In this document: piece by piece, positions 56,745-64,000 of the stretch
How the letters are laid out: every line of letters begins with the position of its first letter
How positions within the stretch are numbered: the first letter of the stretch is position 1
Origin: Ochotona curzoniae
Taxonomy: Eukaryota; Chordata; Mammalia; Lagomorpha; Ochotonidae
Direction: 5' to 3'
DNA: 64,000 nt
Assembly (NCBI RefSeq): GCF_017591425.1
Contig: NW_024466409.1
Location: 682,001 to 746,000 of the forward strand
Program-made: the position numbers and the translations under genes
The notes under the pieces: generated by a model
Database searches by the model: none
Told to the model about the DNA's origin: nothing
What the model saw: the letters and a program-made list of their open reading frames with translations, nothing else

Positions 56745-57412
56745 ATAATACAAGCACTGTACAGTCTTTATTAGAACTCAGCTTTATTATGGCTTTTTAA
56801 AAAATAATTGTTAAAGTGCATTTTTTTTGAAAATCATTAGAGATAACATTTCTGGTAATTAATCAGTCAGTTTTGTATCGCCTTAGATCAGAAAAAGTCA
56901 AGTAAATACTAGGGGAAAAGAGTCAATTAGTTCAATTTCGATATGGCCATGTTATTTAAATATAACGTGAAACATCAGTGCTTCCCAAGCTTACACGTTA
57001 ACTCCATCACATCATGTCCTATTTTAGTAATTTCTATGTGGTCCCAGACAAGATATAAATGGAATTAAACTCCAGTCAACAGCATCACCTGCCTTCACAC
57101 GAGTAATACAGGGGTACAATGGGACAAGAATGCCCCCAAACCATGAGTGACAGAAAATAATACTGCAGTTCAGGATAAATTACAAGCTGTCATGCTCTGG
57201 TTCCAGCAAATGAGGATTGACTCCTTGCACAATCCAACTTTGGCTGATTCATGCTGAGGTCACAGTGACAAAGGGCAAGGTTATAGACACTGACAAAGGG
57301 AGCCCTAACAAGATGGCAGGGGTTTCCTTCAGAAACAAACACATCCAGAGGGTGTAGGAGCACAGTTCCATTTCACTCGAAACGTCAGGAAATCCTGTAA
57401 GAGCGTCTTCCG
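56745..57412 (-). other. HPS5: HPS5 3' UTR
   Basis: AT-rich sequence from the HPS5 stop codon to two AATAAA signals on the minus strand at 56,783-56,788 and 56,767-56,772. The end is approximate. Confidence 0.7.
56767..56788 (-). terminator. HPS5: HPS5 polyadenylation signals (two AATAAA)
   Basis: Two AATAAA hexamers 10 bp apart on the minus strand, about 630 nt past the stop codon. Confidence 0.65.
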
Positions 57413-60400
57413 CTAGGCCTGCTGAGACCAGAGAAACCGATCGCATTTCTCAAGCATGCTTTGTATCAAGGCTCTGCAATCCCAAAGAAAGAAAACAAAA
57501 CAAATTCAGGTGACTGCTCATTCTTCACAGAAACCTTAAAATCTACAAAGAATCACAGGAGTCAAAAGTTTGTGGAGCAAAAATCACAAGCACAATCAGT
57601 GATGAGGCAACAACCAGGAAACATCTCTCATTACCTTACAAGGGGATATGAAAAAGCTCCTACAGCAAAAATTATCATCATCAAATCGTTTTGACTTTCA
57701 AGTGGACAGAAGGATCTGGGCTGGTGGTGTATGAGGGTAAGTCACCTCCTGGGATGGCCCTAGCCGCCACGGAGCACTCGCTTCATTCAGCTTCCTGCTA
57801 CCACATCCTGGGAGGCAGCAGAAGACAGATGAACGGCTTGAGTCCCTGGGACCCATGTAGGAAACCCACATGGAGCTCCTGGCTTCTGGCTTCATTCTGG
57901 CCCAAATCTGGTATCTGGGGTGTCAGAAAGCAGATGGAAGATCTCTCTTGTCACTCACTGTCTTTCAAGTAGATGAAAATAAACATTTTTTAAAGTGGAC
58001 AGAGGACCTGAACAGGTATTTGTCCAAAGATGATATTCAAATGGTCAGCCAGTGTTTGAAAAGATGCTCAGCACCGCTCATTGGTACAAAATGCAAATAA
58101 AACCACGGTGTGATTGCTTCACATCCACTAGGCAGCCACTGTCTAAAAAAAAATGCTGGTGAGGATGTAGAGAAATTAGTAGATATGTAAGAAGATGCAG
58201 TCTCTACGAGAACATTATGATGGCTCCTCGAAAAATTAAAAATAGGGTTACCACAGGATCCAGCCAGTATTCCCCTTTGTGAGTATACACCCAAAAGAAT
58301 TGAAATACAGGGTCTCAAAAGGTTATTTGTACACCTATGTTCATAGCAGCATTACACACAAAAGGCAAGAAGTGGGACCGGTCCAAAACAAAGTGTGATA
58401 TATTCATACTAACAGCACTCGGACTCAAAAAGGAAGGCAATTCCGACACCAGCAGCAACATGGGTGACCCTCGAGGACCTCACACTAAGTAAAATAAGCC
58501 AGTCTCCAAAAGACAAACACTGTACGAGTCCTGTTAAATGAGGAATGTAGAACAGTCCAATTCCAGAAACAGAAATACAGTGGTGGTTGCCAAGGGCTGG
58601 GGAAGGAGGCGGAAGAGTAGTTGTTTAGTGAGCATGGATTCCAGTACAAGAGTCCTGCAGACTGGCTGCCCAACAGTGTGATGTGCTTAACAGCATTGAA
58701 CGGAATTTAAAATGGTTAAAATGGCAAAGTGTATTTAATGTGCATTTTGTCACGATAAAAAATAAGTATCAAATAACAATTAAGTATCTAGCACCAATAA
58801 CAGCGCCTTGGTTGTGACACTGACTGAATGATTACTCTAGCTTCTTCCTTCATTGCCTTAATCACCAGATGAGCTTTTGCCTCCTCATCTGTTATTGAGG
58901 GGTGGGGACTGGACAATGTCTACACTCTATCAACCTCTCCCAGTGGGTGAAACTCTACATTCTTAAGTAGCAAGGAGAGAGCAGAGCTGACTGCTCTTAC
59001 CTCTGTCTTTTCTCAGCAATCCTCAGAATATCACAAGTCCTGGTAAACTTTTCCGACAACTCAAGGGCCAGCCCGCATTCCTGCAGCAGCGCCCAGGCCC
59101 GATCTGGGCCCACAGCCTTGGCTAACAGGAGTGCCACATTCTCCACAGTGATGGGGGAAGGCCCGTCGCTGAGACTCCCATGGAGTGACTCCTCGGGGGC
59201 TGGCCTCGTGCCCTTGTTCTGTATGAGGTGGAGAAGCAGCTTCCACTCCTCCACAGTCTCCGGGATCCAACCTGCATGTGTACATAGAAACAGCATTGCC
59301 ATGGCAGCTCTGTGCACTGCCTGCACACAGGAGAGGCTCCGGCCATCCGCCATGAAAGCATACAAATATCCAATAAGCAACCTCCTCACCCTCATACAAA
59401 AGGTATATACTAGACACTGATGGGACAAATGGCTCATGAAAATCAGGGAGAAGCCATGAAATCAGCTTCAGAATCCTTTCACACAGTAATTACTGCAAAC
59501 CATGCCAGGAACTGGCTAAGCTCTGATGAACCAAACAGGCTACCTCCCTGCACTGTGGCAGAGCTTATAGTCCGGTTAAGGTGACAAAACTCAAATAAAC
59601 ATGCATTCTACAAACCGCACTGAGAATTATGATGGAATAGAACAAGCAACCATTAGAGAGAATAGCGGGTTTTGTTTAGAGGCAGCAAGAAGGCTTTCAT
59701 GAGGAAGTGACATTTAAGCAGAGCTAAAAGATGAGCTGTGCATGTGGGCAATATGATACACACACGGATCAGGGGCTCTGGGGAAGGAAGGGTGGAAGCT
59801 TGTCTTTCTGAAAAAAAGAAACGTGGAAGATCTGGGGACACAAGAAAGAACTTGGGAAGCTAAAGGAAATCTTAAAGAGCCTAAGGTGCAGGCTGGCACT
59901 GTGGTGTAGTAGGTTCGGCCTGCAGCACCAGCATTCATGTGTCCCAGCTACTCCACGTCCAATGTAGCTTCCTGCTAATGTGCCTGCACCCACATGGGAG
60001 ACCCTGATGAAACTCCTGGCTTCACATTTGCCCAGCTCTAGACATCTAGAGTGTGAACCAGAGGATGGAAGATCTCTCTGTTCCTCTCTTTTTCTCTACA
60101 ACTCTGCCTTTCAAATAAAAATAAGGAACTGTAAGGAGAGGAGAGGAGAGGAGATGAGAGGAGGAGAGAGGAGAGGAGAGGAGAGGAGAGGAGAGGAGAG
60201 GAGAGGAGAGGAGAGGAGAGGAGAGGAGAGGAGAGGAGAGGAGAGGAGAGGAGAGGAGAGGAGAGGAGAGGAGAGGAGAGGAGAGGAGAGGAGAGAAAAA
60301 AAAAAAAAAGAAAAAGGTATAAGGCACAAAAAGATGGTAATGCAGTGAGGATGGGTTCAGTGGACCTAGCTTGAAGACTGGATTTTATTCTAGGTTCAAG

Positions 60401-63400
60401 GCAAGCAGCTTTAAGAAACATATTTTGGATTTGGCAATGAAACCAACATGCCTTGAACAACAGTTGATATGTATCAGGAGGAAAAGTATCAAGAAAGGCT
60501 CCTATTTAATAGACCAGATGCTTATTACTAATAGTATTACATGAACAAAAAAAGTTTGGGAGCACTTTTATCTGGGAAGGAAGCATTTTAGGTGATATTT
60601 TCATAACGCTTCCAATTTTTCAATATTTTTCAATAACAAATATGACGCATTGTAACTTTCAAAAAACAATCATTTATCCTTAACTTTTCTTGTTCTATTT
60701 TTTAAAAGTATATGTATAGGAGGACCCAGTACGATGCACTAGTGGCTGGATCCTCAGGTTGCATGCACCAGAATCCCATATGGATGACGGCTAGTGTCCT
60801 GGCTGCTCCACTTCCCATCCAGCTCCCTGCTTGTGGCCTGGGAAAGCAGTCAACAATGGCCCAAAGCCTTGGGACCCTGCACCAGTGTGGGAGACCTACA
60901 GGAGGCTTCTGGTTCTTGGCTTCAGATTGGCTTAGCTCTGGCCATTACAGCCACTTAGGGAGTGAAACCAGTGGATGGAGGATCTTTCTGTCTCTCCTTC
61001 TCTCTGCCTTTCCAATAAAAATAAACAAATCTTTAAAAAATATATATATAGGAGCTATATAAATATATATATATATACGTAAATATATATATATATATAA
61101 ACCTACCTCCTGGCCTGCTGGCTTCATTTGTGAAACCAGGCAGATCTGAGCTGTGCCACCAAAGGCTTTCCCTCCTCCGTTAACCGGCTTTCTTGCTTCC
61201 GTCCTGACTCTCCCTTTCCCACGCCCACAAGCTGGAAAGGGCTGGCGAGGGACTGTGGTCCGGCTTCTCCAGCAGCATCCCAAACACCCCAGCACTACCT
61301 GTCTGACTGCAGGATGGTCTCTCCCACCTCAGATGGAGTATGGCAAAGCCTGGCTTTCAGACCTAGACAGGCTGGCACTTGGCATAGTGATTAAGCCCCC
61401 ACTTGAGATGCCTGCATCCCATAGCAGAGTACCCAGGAGCAGGGCCTGTTTCATCTCACTAGCTTTAATCTTTTATTACACAAAAAGCAAACTGATGCAG
61501 TAAAAAACACAGGAAAAGCAGTTTTAGGTTGGATTACAGTACTAGCTCTAGCATTTACTAGCTATGTGGCCTTGGGCCAACTAATTGTTCTTTCTGGGTC
61601 TCAGGTTTTTTTTTTTTAAAGATTTATTTATTTATACTGCAAAGTCAGATATATATTTAGAGAATAGGAGAGACAGGGAGGAGGATCTTCTGTCCAACGA
61701 TTCACACTCCAAGTGACTGCAACAGCCGGAGCTGTGCTGATCCAAAGTCAGGAACCCAGAGCTCTTCTGGGTCTCCTATGTGGGTGAAGAGTCCCAAGGC
61801 TTTGGGCCATCCTCGACTGTCCTCCCAGGCCACAAACAGGGAGCTGGATGGGAAGCGGGGCCACTGAGATTAGAACCAGTACCCATATGGGATTCCAGCA
61901 CATTCAAGGCGAGGACTTTAAGCCTTTAGGCTAATGTGCTGGGCCCTGGGCCTCAGTCTTAAATGCTGGAAAGGGGCAATAACAGTAACTATCCCAAGAG
62001 TCTTATCTCATTTAAAATAGAAAAACTATCTGTAGTTTATCAATTGTGATTTCATAACATACCAAATAGTAGATAAAAAAAAACTGAAAATCTGCCAAGC
62101 GGTTAGAATGAAACACATGACCACTGAACTGTTCACTACATTTCTTTACCGAAAAGTCTGGAATGATACTTTAGCCAAGAGTAAGCAGATGGGATTGACA
62201 TACCATTGTCCCCTTCCATCAGGCTCATATCATTCAGATGCACGATGTTGATGAAGGCCTCCCGTCTTCTCTCCAGCTCCAAACAGAGAGTAAGATAGCC
62301 AGGCCAGAAACTTGGAAGAAATCAAAATCAAAGAAAGGACTCAAAGGCAATGAATGTGCCTGGAGCTGCACTGTCTGAAACAGTAGGCAGCAGGCACACC
62401 TGGCTTTTCATGCTGAAATTAATTAAAAGTAAATAAAATGTAAATGCCAGTTTTTCGGTTGATGCATCACATTTTAAGGACTCAGAGGCCACATGTGGCT
62501 AGTGGCTACCAAATTTGACAATGTACAACATTTCCATCACCATTGAATGTTCTATTAGATAACTGTGATCTAGAGTATTTAAGCAGAAAAAAAAGCTAAC
62601 AATAAACACTGACATTTGCAACCAAGTGCCCAGCCTGATGCACTTTTAAGCTTTAAATACTTTGTAAACTTTAAGACTCAATACCAAAGTAGCATATTTC
62701 TTCTCCAAATACACAAAGTATAGAAGTTCTCTTGGATGCTTCCTTGCCTTCATTGTCTACATCCAGTACCAACAAATCCTGCTGTATTTTCCTGTGACCT
62801 TTCTCTTGCATGTGCTTCTTTGACTGTGCTACTGGCCATCAAAGCGCTCACACATGAAATACTTACTGCAACAGATTCCTAGCTGGTCTTTCTCCAGTCT
62901 GGTATATCTAATAATAGCCATGAACTCAAGAAAGTTCTACTTTCATTTTATAATTACTACACCAAAAAGTCCAGAAGGGTCTCTACTGATAACTAAATTC
63001 TTCTGACCAGGTGCCAAGACCCTGCAGGATCCCATTACCCATACTTGACCAGTCTTCACTGCACCAGTGAACAAGACTGTGTCTAGTGCTTACCACTGTA
63101 CCAATTAGACACTAAGAGAAAAAACAACAGACACAGGATTATAATCCAGGTAGAGCTGTAAAATACTGCCAAGCAGTAAATAACCGACACAAATGCAAAG
63201 TGGATAATAAGCCATGTCAGTTTTCAGGTCCTTCCTCTTTTATCTGACACCCCTGCCTTCTGGTTCCTTTACACAAATCCTCCCCGTCTCTCGGGGCTAC
63301 CTCACAATCTCACTTCCTCCCTGCTTCCTTCCCCAGAAGTTCTACTGAGTCCATGCTAGTCAATCGCCTCAAAAATCCTGTATCAGCTGTAACTGGTGCT

Positions 63401-63788
63401 TAATTAAGCACCATCAACATGTCTGAGAACTGGGGCAGGTTACTAAGCAAATAGTTGCAAAGAATTAGCAAGGGCCAATCTCTGCTATTAAAAATATATG
63501 CAAAATTTAGCAGGAAACAGATGTTCACTATTAGTTACAATAAAAAGCTATATTTACTTTTGTGCAGCAAGGAGAATTTCAGAATGATAAAGCACATCAA
63601 TTCAGGCACTTAACTCTGAACCCTTAACTGAAATGACTATTTCAGCTTTAGCCTCTAAAAAAGTTCTTACTTACCCACAAGTCCTACAAATGTCAGTCAT
63701 TTTCTCTTTGGTTGCAAAATCTGCAGGAAGTTTAATTAGAAGAAGTATTAGCTGACTGTAACCCCAGGAAAACAAGTGTGAATGAGGC
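57413..63788 (-). CDS. HPS5: HPS5, last four coding exons (gene continues beyond the window)
   Basis: Subunit of BLOC-2 (with HPS3 and HPS6), a cytosolic complex that routes cargo to melanosomes, platelet dense granules and other lysosome-related organelles. Four coding exons are visible on the minus strand: 63788-63675 (114 nt, [20 protein letters not shown] and [11 protein letters not shown]), 62310-62204 (107 nt, [19 protein letters not shown] and [11 protein letters not shown]), 59271-59001 (271 nt, [17 protein letters not shown] through [13 protein letters not shown]) and 57473-57413 (ending DRFLWSQQA and a TAG stop). Every acceptor is AG, the three internal donors are GTAAGT, GTATGT and GTAAGA, and codon phase is continuous across all joins. 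The text agrees with the C-terminus of mammalian HPS5 as I know it. Intact here; the N-terminal WD-like region lies outside the window. Confidence 0.95.
57714..57993 (+). mobile_element. C-type SINE in HPS5 intron
   Basis: GGATCTGGGCTGGTGGTGTA start, GGGACCCATGTAGGAAACCC, tail AAAATAAACATTTTTTAAAG. Confidence 0.8.
57994..58775 (+). mobile_element. old L1 3' end (L1M-like) in HPS5 intron
   Basis: End of ORF2 and 3' UTR pattern: GACCTGAACAGGTATTTGTC, GCAAATAAAACCACGGTGTG, AAGTAAAATAAGCCAGTCTC, GTGGTTGCCAAGGGCTGGGG. Degenerate, antisense to HPS5. Confidence 0.88.
59888..60127 (+). mobile_element. C-type SINE, shortened, in HPS5 intron
   Basis: GGCTGGCACTGTGGTGTAGT start, CTGCACCCACATGGGAGACC, tail TTTCAAATAAAAATAAGGAAC. 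Confidence 0.85.
60135..60295. repeat. (GGAGA)n microsatellite, about 160 bp
   Basis: About 30 near-perfect pentamers directly behind the SINE tail, followed by an A run. The HPS5 transcript carries the complement, (TCTCC)n. Confidence 0.97.
60718..61041 (+). mobile_element. lagomorph C-type SINE in HPS5 intron
   Basis: CAGTACGATGCACTAGTGGC start, CCATCCAGCTCCCTGCTTGT, tail CAATAAAAATAAACAAATCTT. Confidence 0.92.
61041..61100. repeat. (TA)n simple repeat
   Basis: Three blocks of alternating TA separated by short spacers, right after the SINE tail. Confidence 0.9.
61508..62030 (+). mobile_element. MIR, split by a C-type SINE
   Basis: TTTACTAGCTATGTGGCCTTGGG is the conserved MIR core; the element resumes after the SINE with CCTCAGTCTTAAATGCTGG and GGGGCAATAACAGTAACTAT. 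Confidence 0.8.
61606..61948 (-). mobile_element. C-type SINE inserted in MIR
   Basis: Reverse-orientation TTTAAAGATTTATTTATTTA start and GTGCTGGGCCC end; flanked by GGGTCTCAG and GGGCCTCAG. Confidence 0.92.
62362..62572. mobile_element. MER5A-like hAT DNA transposon remnant
   Basis: GCCACATGTGGCTAGTGGCTACC, AACATTTCCATCACCATTGA and GTTCTATTAGATAACTGTG follow MER5A; the opposite terminus appears as GCTGCACTGTCTGAAACAGT. Confidence 0.75.
62575..63670. other. HPS5 intron, nothing recognised
   Basis: Intronic single-copy sequence between the 62.2 kb and 63.7 kb exons. Confidence 0.6.
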
Positions 63789-64000
63789 CTGTGAAATGAA
63801 AAACACAGCTGTGAAGTTTAGCTCCAGAAAGTGCTTACTAGGCATCAAATAGAAGAGACTATAACCCACTGTTACATTTTTTACATTTTTTTAATATAAC
63901 CTGCTCATCTTTAAAAGTCAGATGTTTTAGACAATTGAAAGCAAAAGAGGAGATAAGCCTAAAAATCGCATTGCTCACAGCCAGCCACGGCATATCCTTC

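Noticed and set aside
60038..60460. Long frames over the GGAGA array
   Set aside because: Translated microsatellite (LLSSP repeats), not a protein.

Overview
This window is mammalian nuclear DNA, read as the serum amyloid A (SAA) acute-phase cluster and its HPS5 flank. Dozens of copies of one tRNA-derived SINE (internal A/B boxes, body ending in an AATAAATCTTT-type tail) point to a lagomorph. The consensus visible here (GTCCTCGCCTT after the A box, GGTTCTAATCC B box) looks more like pika (Ochotona) than rabbit, but that species call rests on memory, not on a search.

Layout, left to right: an intact SAA3-like gene on the minus strand (about 1.86-3.76 kb); a repeat-rich 20 kb with no gene I can support; a broken SAA4-like pseudogene on the minus strand (24.68-25.31 kb); an intact SAA on the minus strand (28.42-30.57 kb, SAA2 position); an intact SAA on the plus strand (44.74-46.66 kb, SAA1 position); then the last four coding exons and the 3' UTR of HPS5 on the minus strand (56.75 to beyond 63.79 kb). 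Order and orientation (SAA3-, SAA4-, SAA2-, SAA1+, HPS5-) match what I know of the human 11p15 cluster.

The main structural feature is a large inverted repeat: arm 28,336-33,657 is the reverse complement of arm 38,173-46,734 around a 4.5 kb loop, and each arm carries a complete SAA gene with its promoter. The two encoded 122-residue proteins differ at only two positions. The right arm is longer because of a 2.95 kb poly(A)-tailed retroelement with an 18-bp target duplication, plus extra SINEs. The loop contains what looks like the promoter/exon 1 relic of a further SAA gene.

The rest is mostly transposable elements: about 40 lagomorph SINEs, two old L1 3' ends, MIR and MER5A-like fragments, and a family of poly(A)-ended elements of 2-3 kb without recognisable reverse transcriptase, carrying a degenerate tandem repeat of about 80 bp. 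SAA proteins are secreted apolipoproteins of HDL induced by IL-1/IL-6/TNF. HPS5 is an unrelated housekeeping neighbour acting in BLOC-2. I see no CRISPR, operon or prokaryotic feature.
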